Source of the DNA: Geobacillus genomosp. 3
GTDB taxonomy: Bacteria > Bacillota > Bacilli > Bacillales > Anoxybacillaceae
Direction: 5' to 3'
Assembly (NCBI RefSeq): GCF_000445995.2
Contig: NC_022080.4
Span: 1,736,001 to 1,800,000 of the forward strand
DNA: 64,000 nucleotides
Shown here: positions 7,045 through 16,570 of the stretch, in pieces
Numbering within the stretch: the stretch's first letter is position 1
Layout: each line of letters starts with the position of its first letter
The notes under the pieces: generated by a model
The model's input: only the letters and a program-made list of their open reading frames with translations
The model's database searches: none
What the model was told of the DNA's origin: nothing
Program-made: the position numbers and the translations under genes

Positions 7045-10000
7045 TCATATCCGCTCTAAGCGTTGAAACGCCGGCTCGTCGGCCGCCAAGACGGCCAGCT
7101 CCCCGCTTTCATCGGCCGCCAGCGCCGCCCGAAGCTCTTGCCCCGCCTCGTCAAGACGGCCAAGCAGCGCGAGATAGCGGGCTCGTTCATAGCGAAGTCG
7201 AGCATCTTTAGCCGCGTGAACGCATCGTTCAATTGCCGCGAGCGCCTGATCGATGCGGCTCACTGCTTCATAAGCAGCCGCCAGGTGCATGTGAAATTCT
7301 TCGTCCTCGGGGTACCAATCAGCGCAGCGCTCCCAAAGCGCCGCTGCTTCTTGATCGCGGTCTGTTTCCATATAATGCTCTCCAAGCAATATGAGCGCCT
7401 CACGGGCGAGCGGTTCTTCCGCCACGATCGCCTGCAGCTGCCGCTCAGCTTTTTCGTGTTGCCCTTCTTGAAGCCAAACGACCGCCTGCAACACGCGCAG
7501 TTCGACATCGTCCGGGTCATCAGCTACTAGCCGGTCAAGCCACCGCTTGGCTTCTTGGCGCTTCTTCTCATCGTCGGCCTTCAACAAGTGTTCGACGAAT
7601 TCACGCGCCAATGAAGAATCCCACACGCGGGCGAGCGCTTTGCGCCACGTGTTGATGGCATCATCCTCCAGCTCGATCGCCGCATAAAAGCGAGCGAGCT
7701 GCCCGTACACTTCCACATGGCGTCGATTGAGGCGGATCGCGTCTTCGTACAAGTCGGTCACGATGGAAAACAAGGTAACCGTCCCGATCCATCTCTTCGC
7801 TTTTGTCCACCACCGCACCGGCTCGTCGTTTTCGTTCTGTTCCTCTTCCAAATACGGAAGGAGGGCGGCGGCCGCGTTTCGATACATAACGCCTTTCGCC
7901 TCACGGCTTGTCTTTAGCCGCTCCAACCGATGGCGAAGCTTCCCTAAGCCGCGCATCGTTTTCGGAAACAGAGCGACGTACGCCGAATACAACGATTCAT
8001 CGTCAGGATGGCGCATCATCAACTGTTCGAGCAGTTTGACCGCCTCTTTTTGGCGCCCTTCCCTCATGAGCACCATCGCCAAATGGCGGAGCACTTCATG
8101 ATGATCCGGCGCAAGGGCAAGCGCCTTCTCGACCGCCGCCTTTTCTTGATCGCGGCGCCCGAGCGCTCCATACACGTATCCGATGCTGTCATAGTACCAC
8201 GCATCCCCCGCGTGCGGACGGGCGTCAGCCAACGCCTGAAGCAGCGCCTGGGGGTCGATGATCGCTGCCAGCTGTTCAATATTTGCGCGCAACGGGGCAA
8301 GGCGAACCGCCTGAAGCAAATGCGCGCGCTGCCGTTCTTCATTTCCCTCTGCCTCATCGAGCGCAGCCAAACGAAAATGGCAGAGAGCAAGCGACGGGTC
8401 GGCCGCCAGGCACGTTTCATAATGGCGTTTCGCCTCTTCGTATCGGCCGAGCGAGGCGCACAGTTCCGCCAGCCGAAAGAGAGAAGACGCATGGCCCATG
8501 GCGGCAGCTTCGCGGTACAACCCCATAGCCTTCGACGGCCGTCCTTGCCGCTCATAAAGGACGCCGAGAGCGGAATGGGCTGAAGCGAGTTTTGGGCGAG
8601 CCGAGACAAGTTGTGCCAAAAACGCCTGGCCGCGCTTCACAAGGGCGGGTGTTGTTAACTGCTCAATATAAAATTCGTACGCTTCCTCGGCGTCAAACTC
8701 AGCGAGGCGCAGCCCCTCCTCCAACCATGACAATGCGGTTTCCCGTTCTGTTTTCTCATCGGCGAACCCGTGAGCGATCAGCCATCTTCCCGCGTTCAGC
8801 CAATATTCGCTGTTGGCGGCAAACCGGGTGCGCTGCTCGATCACATACCGGCGCGCCTCATCCATATCCCCGCGTTCTGCAAGGGCGGCCGCCAAACCGA
8901 GATGCGCGAACACGTCCTCACCATCATGGCGGATCGCCTCCCGGTAGCACGAAACCGCTTGTTCCGTCTCGCCTTCCTCTAAATAAAGATCGCCAAGGCG
9001 GACGTATAGCGGCGCCAATCGTTCCGCGGCGGAAAGCGCTTCTTCAAGCATGGCCTTCGCCTTTTGGCGTTCGCCAAGGTCGGCATATAAGTCGGCAAGC
9101 GCCAAGTACGGGTGCGGTTCGCGCGGGTCGAGCGCTTTCGCCGCCTGAAAGCCGCGCTCTGCCTTGCGCCGGCGGCCGAGCTCCCGGTCGCAGCGGGCCC
9201 GCTCATACCAAAGATACGCATCACGCCGCTCGCGGCGCACGAGGCGGTCAAACCAGTCGCGCGCTTCCACAAATCGCTTCGCATGAAACAACAGCACACC
9301 GTGATTCGTTTCGACAAACACATCCCCTGGGTACAAACGGACTGCCGTGCGCGACCCGAGCAGCCCCTTTTCGATCTGACCGGCATACGCCAGCGCGAGT
9401 CCAAAATAGCTCCACACTTCCGGCTGGTCGGGATCAAGCTGGAGCGAAGTCCGGAAATAGCGGGCCGCCTCTTCATAACGGCTGGCAAAAAAGGCGATGC
9501 GGCCGCGCAAATAGTGGTACAACGAACTTTGCGCCTTTCCTTTCACCCGCTCGAGCACCTCTTCCGCCCGCTCTATTTCTTGGGCATGCATGTAGGCTTT
9601 CGCCGCCATCAGCAGCAAATCGTTATGCCCGGGGTATTCCGTTAGAACACGATTCGTACACTCCAATACAAGCGGCTTCGCCTCATCGCTGCCAAAATGC
9701 TTCATCACATACAGCCATGTGTACGGGATGTGCTCATGCTTGCGCAAAAAGGCGACGAATGCATCAAAATGCGCCTGTTCATCCTCATCCATTTTTTCCG
9801 CCAACGCGTGCAACCCGCGGAAATAGCGGTCTTCCTCTTCCGGGAGCGCGGCGGCAAGCGCCGCTTTTTCCCGGGGAAGCGCAACAATCGACAAATAATG
9901 TGTTCCGGCGTACCACGTTTCGAGCTCCTCTTCTGGGACGACAAACGGGTCAAAGAAGTTCGGATCTTGAACGTAAAACGACTGCATTCGTTCGTCGTAG

Positions 10001-11202
10001 CCGAACAGCACTTGCACATGGGACGACTGCTCGTAATCGACGCTGAGCAGCACGGGCACGCCTTCGTCAATAAGCCGCTTCCAACGCGGCGGCGAGCCGG
10101 TGAAAAAGCGGCAAACAAACCCGAGTTGTTCCAAATAATGAACGGTCGTTGACAACTTTGAGCCGCGCACATCAAAAATATGCTCGGCCACCTCATCTTG
10201 CGTCCGCGGAGCGCCGAGCAAGCGAAGCATCATTTCCAAACTCGCCGGCACGCAATAGTTATGCTTTTGCACGACCGGCACAAGCGGCAGCGCGACCGCC
10301 CGCTCGTCTCGCCGCCTAAGGGCGCGGGCATACGGCGTTTTTTCCAATGGCGGCTCTTCTCTCACAAGCGATTGAAGCTTCTCCCATTCGCCAAGCCGGT
10401 AGTACAACTCGGCGCGCATATGAGCAAAATAGCGGCGGTGCATATGAAACGGGTTCACCCGGTCCAGCTCCTCCATCGCCATAAGCGCCTCCCGGTAAGC
10501 GCGCACATCGCGCAGGCGGCGCACGCGCTCAGCGTCAAACGCCAACACTTGCGGAAACCGCCGCTTTCCTTCTTCCAACGCCGCCAGCGCTTCGTCGTGG
10601 CGGCCGTCAAGCGCGTACAAATCAGCGAGAAGCAAATAGCACATATCGCCGCGCTCCGGATCGTTCAGTCCGGCGCGGAGAACGTGTTCCGCCTGTTTCC
10701 GGTCGCCCGTTTCCATATAAAAATAGCCCCATTTATCGTTCATTGGTACAACTTCATAACGGGCGACCACCTCCATCCATTTGCGCGCCTCGTCGATCCG
10801 CTGCATATCGAGCAAAGCGCGCACCAACGCAAACGCCGCTCGGGCGATCGATTCATCGGACTCGTCCTTCTTGTCTTCGAGCGCGGCCGAAAGCCGCGGC
10901 ATGAGCGCGTCCTCGACATCAAGCGGCCGGCGTTGATCGAGCCACTCGTCACACATCCAAGCGAGCGTCTGCAGCGTGTTGAACTTGCGATGGGCATACC
11001 GGGCGACAAGTCCGCTATGGCGGTACATGAGCGCATAATCGAACAAGCGGATGAGCGCCTGAAACGGTTCCACATTGTCCCATGCCCCGAGCAGCGACCG
11101 CCAATGAAACGGCCCGGTCGTTTCAAGATATGGCCGCACCTCAGCGAGGGCGTCGATGATTCGTTTTTCTTTCACAAGCGATGCGATCGTTTCTATTTTC
11201 AT
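7045..11202 (-). CDS. Giant TPR-repeat protein with embedded C39-like peptidase domain
   Basis: This is a 1385-residue protein without a signal peptide or membrane segment, so it is probably cytoplasmic. Residues 1-300 and about 450-1385 are helical repeats of TPR type (for example FRTSLQLDPDQPEVWSYFGL and YREAIRHDGEDVFAHLGLA). Between them, about residues 305-445, lies a papain-like C39-type domain: VVQKHNYCVPASLEMMLRLL with Cys317, SSHVQVLFGYD with His395, and VQDPNFFDPF with Asp413, a complete-looking triad. The domain could cut a Gly-Gly-type leader, or it could be a non-secretory binding module. The ATG at 11202 follows AAGGAG. The gene stands alone between the insertase and a lipase gene on the same strand. 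I do not recognise a named homologue. The function is unknown. Confidence 0.85.
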   Translation of the reverse strand: MKIETIASLVKEKRIIDALAEVRPYLETTGPFHWRSLLGAWDNVEPFQALIRLFDYALMYRHSGLVARYAHRKFNTLQTLAWMCDEWLDQRRPLDVEDALMPRLSAALEDKKDESDESIARAAFALVRALLDMQRIDEARKWMEVVARYEVVPMNDKWGYFYMETGDRKQAEHVLRAGLNDPERGDMCYLLLADLYALDGRHDEALAALEEGKRRFPQVLAFDAERVRRLRDVRAYREALMAMEELDRVNPFHMHRRYFAHMRAELYYRLGEWEKLQSLVREEPPLEKTPYARALRRRDERAVALPLVPVVQKHNYCVPASLEMMLRLLGAPRTQDEVAEHIFDVRGSKLSTTVHYLEQLGFVCRFFTGSPPRWKRLIDEGVPVLLSVDYEQSSHVQVLFGYDERMQSFYVQDPNFFDPFVVPEEELETWYAGTHYLSIVALPREKAALAAALPEEEDRYFRGLHALAEKMDEDEQAHFDAFVAFLRKHEHIPYTWLYVMKHFGSDEAKPLVLECTNRVLTEYPGHNDLLLMAAKAYMHAQEIERAEEVLERVKGKAQSSLYHYLRGRIAFFASRYEEAARYFRTSLQLDPDQPEVWSYFGLALAYAGQIEKGLLGSRTAVRLYPGDVFVETNHGVLLFHAKRFVEARDWFDRLVRRERRDAYLWYERARCDRELGRRRKAERGFQAAKALDPREPHPYLALADLYADLGERQKAKAMLEEALSAAERLAPLYVRLGDLYLEEGETEQAVSCYREAIRHDGEDVFAHLGLAAALAERGDMDEARRYVIEQRTRFAANSEYWLNAGRWLIAHGFADEKTERETALSWLEEGLRLAEFDAEEAYEFYIEQLTTPALVKRGQAFLAQLVSARPKLASAHSALGVLYERQGRPSKAMGLYREAAAMGHASSLFRLAELCASLGRYEEAKRHYETCLAADPSLALCHFRLAALDEAEGNEERQRAHLLQAVRLAPLRANIEQLAAIIDPQALLQALADARPHAGDAWYYDSIGYVYGALGRRDQEKAAVEKALALAPDHHEVLRHLAMVLMREGRQKEAVKLLEQLMMRHPDDESLYSAYVALFPKTMRGLGKLRHRLERLKTSREAKGVMYRNAAAALLPYLEEEQNENDEPVRWWTKAKRWIGTVTLFSIVTDLYEDAIRLNRRHVEVYGQLARFYAAIELEDDAINTWRKALARVWDSSLAREFVEHLLKADDEKKRQEAKRWLDRLVADDPDDVELRVLQAVVWLQEGQHEKAERQLQAIVAEEPLAREALILLGEHYMETDRDQEAAALWERCADWYPEDEEFHMHLAAAYEAVSRIDQALAAIERCVHAAKDARLRYERARYLALLGRLDEAGQELRAALAADESGELAVLAADEPAFQRLERI

Positions 11203-11321
11203 ATAACGAAACTCCTTCGTTTCATCTGTCTAAGCTTCTTGCTACCTACTAAAGTTTAGAACAATCTTTCGGAAACAGCCATCCATTTTTTTGAGAAACA
11301 TAACGACCAATGAAAAAGAAA

Positions 11322-11350
11322 TGACCCATCCCGTTTTGGCCAGGATGGGC
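11322..11350 (-). terminator. Probable terminator after the lipase gene
   Basis: On the minus strand CCCATCC and GGATGGG pair around an 11-base loop, followed by a T-rich run (TCATTTCTTTTTC). It is 16 bases past the monoacylglycerol lipase stop. The tract is interrupted, so strength is uncertain. Confidence 0.6.
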
Positions 11351-11365
11351 GCAAAATCGACCCGG

Positions 11366-12118
11366 TTATCCCGAGTGCTTGGCGAAAAATTGGAGCGACC
11401 GCTCGATTATGAACAGTTGATCGTAATCAAGCGTCGCGACATGATAGCTGTTTTCGAGCCGAACGATCTCTTTGTCTGACGATTGAATGCCGCGAAAAAT
11501 GATATCGGCGTTCTCAGGGGGCACGACATGGTCCTCGTCCGAGACGAAAATCAACGCCGGGCATGCCACGCGTTCCAGCTCGCTTTTCACCAGCTCCATC
11601 AGCCCATCCAACTGCACGAGCGAAGCGGTCGGCGTTTTCTCGTACGACAACTCTTTTGCCTCCGGATCTTTCAAATCGGAGCCGATTGAGTCCAAATATC
11701 GCGGCACTTCGCCTTCGGCCGCCATCCCGGTGCGGATGGCCGGAATGTCAATCGCCGCGTTAATGAGCACGATGCCGCGGATGGACGAATACCGTTCCGC
11801 CATGTAAAGCGTCAGCGTCCCGCCCATCGACAGCCCGGTGACAAAAATCGTCCCGCACCGTTCTTTCAGCCATTCATATCCTTCCTCAACCGAATCAATC
11901 CAATCATGGAACGTCGTCTGCTCCATCTCTTTGTAATGCGTTCCATGCCCTTTCAAGCGCGGCAGGCAAACCGTATACCCCGCCTTCGCATACGCCTGAG
12001 CGAGCGGACGCATGCTGTGGGGCGTGCCCGTGAATCCGTGTACGAGCAACACCCCGACCGGCCCATGTTCGGCATAAAACGGCTCGGCGCCGGGAAGCAC
12101 CGGATATTGTTCGCGCAT
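11366..12118 (-). CDS. Thermostable monoacylglycerol lipase / carboxylesterase
   Basis: This 250-residue alpha/beta hydrolase is very close to the monoacylglycerol lipase of Bacillus sp. H-257 and to the Geobacillus Est30 family. The nucleophile elbow GLSMG places Ser97. Asp196 (SDEDHVV) and His226 (NSYHVAT) complete a triad at the positions known for that enzyme, and the oxyanion block is LLVHGFTGTP. It should hydrolyse monoacylglycerols and short-chain esters in the cytoplasm or cell-associated, since no signal peptide is present. The ATG at 12118 follows GGGAGAGAGGAAG. The neighbouring genes on the same strand are unrelated. The closest relative is recalled, not searched, but family and residues are unambiguous. 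Confidence 0.93.
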   Translation of the reverse strand: MREQYPVLPGAEPFYAEHGPVGVLLVHGFTGTPHSMRPLAQAYAKAGYTVCLPRLKGHGTHYKEMEQTTFHDWIDSVEEGYEWLKERCGTIFVTGLSMGGTLTLYMAERYSSIRGIVLINAAIDIPAIRTGMAAEGEVPRYLDSIGSDLKDPEAKELSYEKTPTASLVQLDGLMELVKSELERVACPALIFVSDEDHVVPPENADIIFRGIQSSDKEIVRLENSYHVATLDYDQLFIIERSLQFFAKHSG

Positions 12119-12208
12119 CTTCCTCTCTCCCCCGTCTCTTTTGTCCCTTCGTTATACGTATTCGCCGCCGTCCCTTCTATTTCCTCTTTTTCCCCACTAT
12201 AACCGAAC

Positions 12209-12712
12209 TTACCAACCGAACAGCAGCGACCGCCACCATTCCCGGAACAAGCCGTTGACGCCAAAGTATACGAATCCGGCTAATGCCATGTACACAAGCG
12301 CTTTTTCCATCCCTTTTCCTGTCCGATAGAGCGGCACTTTCCACCGCTTCGATGAAAACGGCCAAAACAGCGGCACTCCTTGGACGGAAAAAAAGTCTTC
12401 CACAATATGAAACAAGTAGCCGAGCACAAGCCCCGCGGCAAACGGCGACGCCGAGTCGCGCCAGACGAGCGCGGCGAGCCCCCCCCAGACGATGAGCGAA
12501 TGGGTCATGCCGCGATGGCCGAACGCTTCTTTCACTTTGCCTGAAATGCCAAACGAACGGCGTCCGACATAGGAAGACGGCTCATCAATATCCGGAAGCA
12601 AGCTGCCGATGGCAAGCCCCGCCGTATAAGCAGCGGTAAACGGCAGCGCCGTATGCGCTGCCGCTGCCGCGCCGAGACATAACGAAGCAATGACATGACT
12701 TGAATATCGCAC
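12209..12712 (-). CDS. YdjM/YvsG-type membrane-bound metal-dependent hydrolase
   Basis: This 167-residue membrane protein matches the DUF457/YdjM pattern. The N-terminal SSHVIASLCLGAAAAAH, then GSLLPDIDEPSS, then AFGHRGMTHSLIVWG and FHIVEDFFSVQGVPLFWPF give the conserved His/Asp metal set within about four membrane segments. The reaction is unknown, and phospholipase-like or phosphatase-like activities have been proposed for the family. The start is GTG at 12712, because GAGGGGATTTTT lies immediately upstream and the next in-frame ATG is far inside. It lies 90 bp upstream of the lipase gene on the same strand. In E. coli ydjM is SOS-regulated. I saw no LexA box here. Confidence 0.8.
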   Translation of the reverse strand: MRYSSHVIASLCLGAAAAAHTALPFTAAYTAGLAIGSLLPDIDEPSSYVGRRSFGISGKVKEAFGHRGMTHSLIVWGGLAALVWRDSASPFAAGLVLGYLFHIVEDFFSVQGVPLFWPFSSKRWKVPLYRTGKGMEKALVYMALAGFVYFGVNGLFREWWRSLLFGW

Positions 12713-12788
12713 AAAAATCCCCTCAAACCTCCCTCGTTTTCCCCATTATACCACACGAAAGAATATTTGTTCGTTTCTTTGACGAATT

Positions 12789-12849
12789 TGTGACAATGCC
12801 GCGAAGTGTGACAAAGTTAACATCGCGTTATTGACATCATGGCTATAGT
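12789..12849 (+). promoter_or_regulatory. narG promoter with FNR-type box
   Basis: TGTGA-CAAAGT-TAACA (12807-12822) fits the TGTGA-N6-TCACA box of FNR/CRP regulators with one mismatch. TATAGT (12844-12849) is a usable -10 without a proper -35. With a start near 12856 the box is centred about 41.5 bases upstream, the class II activator position. A second TGTGACAA (12789-12796) lies exactly 18 bases upstream of the same word, resembling tandem TTTGTGAAT-like ResD sites. Dual FNR/ResD control is inference. Confidence 0.65.
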
Positions 12850-12883
12850 TAAAAGTACAAAACGCAAATAAGGAGTGAACGAA

Positions 12884-15800
12884 ATGAAACGAAAACGATC
12901 CCCGCTCACCAACCGTTTCAAATATATTCGGCCGGTTGAGCGCCAAGCCGACGGCCACAGTGAGACAACTTACGGCGACCGCGCCTGGGAAGACGCATAC
13001 CGCCGCCGCTGGCAGCACGACAAAGTCGTCCGCTCGACCCATGGCGTCAACTGCACCGGGTCATGCAGTTGGAACATTTATGTTAAAAACGGCATCGTCA
13101 CATGGGAAGGGCAGCAGCTCGACTACCCGTCGACCGGGCCGGATATGCCGGACTTTGAACCGCGCGGCTGCCCGCGCGGCGCGAGCTTCTCGTGGTATAT
13201 GTACAGCCCGCTGCGCGTCAAATATCCGTACGTGCGCGGCGTGTTGATCGACATGTGGCGCGAGGCGCTCGCAGCTCATCCGAACAACCCGCTTGAAGCG
13301 TGGAAAAGCATCGTCGAAGACCGCGAAAAAGCAAAACGCTACAAACAAGCGCGCGGAAAAGGCGGGTTTGTCCGCATCAGCTGGGATGAAGCGTTGACAC
13401 TGGTTGCCGCTTCCTTGTTGTACACGGTTGTGAAATATGGACCGGACCGCAACGTCGGCTTCTCGCCGATTCCGGCGATGTCGATGGTCAGCCATGCCGC
13501 CGGGTCGCGGTTTATGCAGCTGATGGGCGGACCGATGTTAAGCTTTTACGACTGGTATGCCGACTTGCCGCCGGCCTCGCCGCAAATTTGGGGCGATCAA
13601 ACCGATGTGCCGGAATCGAGTGACTGGTACAACGCCGGCTATATCATCACATGGGGCTCGAACGTCCCGCTCACCCGGACGCCGGACGCCCACTTTTTGG
13701 CTGAGGTGCGCTACCGCGGCACAAAAGTTGTATCCGTCAGCCCGGACTACGCCGAGTCGACGAAATTCGCCGACGACTGGCTGTCGGTGAAGCAAGGAAC
13801 GGACGGCGCCTTGGCAATGGCGATGGGGCACGTCATTTTAAACGAATATTATGTCAAACGAACCATTCCATATTTTGAACAATATGCGAAAACGTACACC
13901 GATTTTCCGTTCGTCGTCACCTTAAAACAAGACGGCGGCGCATGGACGGCCGGCCGCTTCCTCTTGGCGAAAGATCTTGGCAAACCAGCCGGAAACGCTG
14001 AATGGAAACCGGTCGTCTACGATGAGAACACCGATTCGTTTGCCGTGCCGAACGGAACGATCGGCACGCGCTGGGAAGACAAAGGAAAATGGAACTTGCG
14101 CCTTGTCGATGAGGAAACGGGACAGCCGCTTGAGCCGCGCCTGTCGTTTTTAGGGTGCGAAGATGAGGTCATGTCCATCCAGCTCCCGTATTTCACTGAT
14201 GAGGGCGGCAAAACGATCGAGCGCGCCGTTCCAGTCAAAAAAGTGCAAACCGAAACGGGCGACGTCTATGTCACAACTGTCTATGATTTAATTTTGGCCA
14301 ACTACGGCATCGACCGCGGCATCGGCGGCACGGTCGCCCGCTCGTACGATGACAACGTTCCGTTCACCCCGGCGTGGCAAGAGGCCATCACCGGCGTCAA
14401 GCGCGAACTTGTCGTCAAAATCGCCCGCGAATTCGCTGACAACGCCATTGATACAAACGGCCGGTCGATGATTATCGTCGGCGCGGGAATCAACCATTGG
14501 TACAACTCCGATACGATTTACCGCGCTGTGTTGAACTTAGTGTTGTTCGTCGGCGCCCAAGGGGTGAACGGCGGCGGCTGGGCGCATTACGTCGGGCAGG
14601 AGAAGCTGCGGCCGGCGGAAGGATGGCAAACGATCGCCACCGCCCGCGACTGGGTCGGGCCGGCGAAACTGCAAAACGGCACATCGTTCTTCTACTTTGC
14701 GACCGACCAGTGGCGTTATGAACAGCAGCCCGTCGATGGGCTCGTCTCGCCATTGGCCAACAAATCGCGCTACTCGCATCCGGGCGATTACAACGTCTTG
14801 GCTGCGCGGCTCGGCTGGCTGCCGTCGTACCCAACGTTTAACAAAAACGGCATTGAATTGTATGAAGAAGCGGTGCGCCATGGAGCCCGCACGCCGGAAG
14901 AAATCGGCGCCTATGTCGCGAAACAGCTGAAAGAGAAAAAGCTGCAGTTTGCCATTGAAGATCCGGACGATGAGGCCAACTTCCCGCGCAACTTGATCGT
15001 CTGGCGCGCCAACTTAATTTCAAGCTCCGGCAAAGGACACGAATATTTCTTAAAACATTTGCTCGGCACAACGAACGGCTTGTTAAACGACGACCGCGAC
15101 AGCCTGCGCCCGGAAGAAATCCGTTGGCGCGACGAAGCGCCGGAAGGCAAGCTCGACTTGCTCGTCAACCTAGACTTCCGCATGGCCGGAACGGCGCTTT
15201 ACTCGGACGTTGTCTTGCCGGCGGCGACTTGGTATGAAAAACACGACTTAAGCAGCACCGACATGCACCCGTTCGTCCATCCGTTCAACCCGGCCGTGCC
15301 TCCGCTTTGGGAAGCGCGCTCGGACTGGGATATTTTCAAATCGCTCGCCAAAGCGGTATCCGATGTGGCGAAACAAGCCGGCTTAAAGCCGATGAAAGAA
15401 GTCGTCGCCACCCCGCTGCTGCACGATACGGCGCAAGAGCTCGCGCAGCCGTTCGGTGAAGTGAAAGACTGGAGCAAGGGAGAAACCGAACCGATCCCGG
15501 GCAAAACGATGCCGAACATTCACGTCATCGAGCGCGACTATACGCTGATTTACGACCAGATGACCGCCTTAGGTCCGAACGTCGCCCGCCAACCGATCGG
15601 CACAAAAGGGATTTCTTGGTCGGCGAAAGACGAGTACGAACAATTGAAACGCCGGCTCGGCACCGTCCGGCGCGCTTCGATCGCCGATGGCTGCCCGGAC
15701 ATTAGCGAGGCGAAAAAAGCGGCGGAAGCGATTTTGACGCTGTCATCGACCACCAACGGGAAAATGGCCGTCAAAGCGTGGGAAGCGCTCGAGAAAAAGA

Positions 15801-16570
15801 CGGATCTAGAACTCGCCGATTTAGCGAAAGAGCGCGAAGAAGAATGCTTTACATTCGAACAAATCACCGCCCAGCCGAAAACGGTCATCACCTCGCCGGC
15901 GTTCAGCGGCTCGGAAAAAGGCGGGCGGCGCTACTCGCCGTTTACAACGAATGTCGAACGGCTCATTCCGTGGCGGACGTTAACCGGCCGGCAGTCGTAT
16001 TACATCGACCACGAACTGATGCACGAGTTCGGCGAAGCGATGGCGACGTTCAAACCGGTGTTGCCGCACCGTCCGTTTTCAAACAAACGCCCTGAAGAAA
16101 ACGGCAAAGAAGTCGTCCTGAACTATTTGACGCCGCATAACAAATGGTCGGTCCACAGCATGTATTTCGATTCCTTGCCGATGTTGACGCTTTTCCGCGG
16201 CGGGCCGACCGTCTGGATGAACAAAGATGACGCGGCGGAAGCCGGCATCAGCGACAACGACTGGATCGAATGTTTCAACGAAAACGGCGTCGTCGTCGCC
16301 CGCGCTGTCGTCTCCCACCGGCTGCCGCGCGGCATGGCGTTCATGCATCACGCGCAAGACCGCCATATTAACGTGCCGGGCACGAAGCTGACGAACAACC
16401 GCGGCGGCACGCATAACAGCCCGACGCGCATTCATGTGAAACCGACGCACATGATCGGCGGGTATGCACAATTAAGCTACGGATTTAACTATTACGGACC
16501 GACGGGCAACCAACGCGACTTGTACGTCGTCATCCGCAAACTCGAGGAGGTTGATTGGCTTGAAGATTAA
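12884..16570 (+). CDS. narG: Respiratory nitrate reductase, catalytic alpha subunit
   Basis: This 1228-residue molybdenum subunit reduces nitrate to nitrite at the cytoplasmic face of the membrane with electrons from NarH. The FS0 cluster motif is complete as His53, Cys57, Cys61 and Cys96 (HGVNCTGSC ... EPRGCPRG). The molybdenum Asp lies in SFYDWYADLPPASP, and RGGTHNSPTRIH near the end is a typical bis-MGD contact. No twin-arginine leader is apparent, as expected for the membrane-associated NarG, which instead has a remnant-like N-terminus. The start is ATG 12884, eight bases after AAGGAG. An in-frame GTG at 12875 would overlap that site. It is first of narGHJI, and its 3' end overlaps narH by 11 bases. 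Confidence 0.98.
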   Translation: MKRKRSPLTNRFKYIRPVERQADGHSETTYGDRAWEDAYRRRWQHDKVVRSTHGVNCTGSCSWNIYVKNGIVTWEGQQLDYPSTGPDMPDFEPRGCPRGASFSWYMYSPLRVKYPYVRGVLIDMWREALAAHPNNPLEAWKSIVEDREKAKRYKQARGKGGFVRISWDEALTLVAASLLYTVVKYGPDRNVGFSPIPAMSMVSHAAGSRFMQLMGGPMLSFYDWYADLPPASPQIWGDQTDVPESSDWYNAGYIITWGSNVPLTRTPDAHFLAEVRYRGTKVVSVSPDYAESTKFADDWLSVKQGTDGALAMAMGHVILNEYYVKRTIPYFEQYAKTYTDFPFVVTLKQDGGAWTAGRFLLAKDLGKPAGNAEWKPVVYDENTDSFAVPNGTIGTRWEDKGKWNLRLVDEETGQPLEPRLSFLGCEDEVMSIQLPYFTDEGGKTIERAVPVKKVQTETGDVYVTTVYDLILANYGIDRGIGGTVARSYDDNVPFTPAWQEAITGVKRELVVKIAREFADNAIDTNGRSMIIVGAGINHWYNSDTIYRAVLNLVLFVGAQGVNGGGWAHYVGQEKLRPAEGWQTIATARDWVGPAKLQNGTSFFYFATDQWRYEQQPVDGLVSPLANKSRYSHPGDYNVLAARLGWLPSYPTFNKNGIELYEEAVRHGARTPEEIGAYVAKQLKEKKLQFAIEDPDDEANFPRNLIVWRANLISSSGKGHEYFLKHLLGTTNGLLNDDRDSLRPEEIRWRDEAPEGKLDLLVNLDFRMAGTALYSDVVLPAATWYEKHDLSSTDMHPFVHPFNPAVPPLWEARSDWDIFKSLAKAVSDVAKQAGLKPMKEVVATPLLHDTAQELAQPFGEVKDWSKGETEPIPGKTMPNIHVIERDYTLIYDQMTALGPNVARQPIGTKGISWSAKDEYEQLKRRLGTVRRASIADGCPDISEAKKAAEAILTLSSTTNGKMAVKAWEALEKKTDLELADLAKEREEECFTFEQITAQPKTVITSPAFSGSEKGGRRYSPFTTNVERLIPWRTLTGRQSYYIDHELMHEFGEAMATFKPVLPHRPFSNKRPEENGKEVVLNYLTPHNKWSVHSMYFDSLPMLTLFRGGPTVWMNKDDAAEAGISDNDWIECFNENGVVVARAVVSHRLPRGMAFMHHAQDRHINVPGTKLTNNRGGTHNSPTRIHVKPTHMIGGYAQLSYGFNYYGPTGNQRDLYVVIRKLEEVDWLED

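Noticed and set aside
8592..10046. A 484-codon plus-strand open frame inside the TPR gene
   Set aside because: It lies wholly opposite a minus-strand gene with TPR and C39-like motifs. Its translation is Arg/Pro/His-rich without motifs, a GC-driven shadow.
10180..11259. A 359-codon plus-strand open frame
   Set aside because: Also antisense to the TPR gene. Arg/His-rich, no ribosome binding site, no family features.
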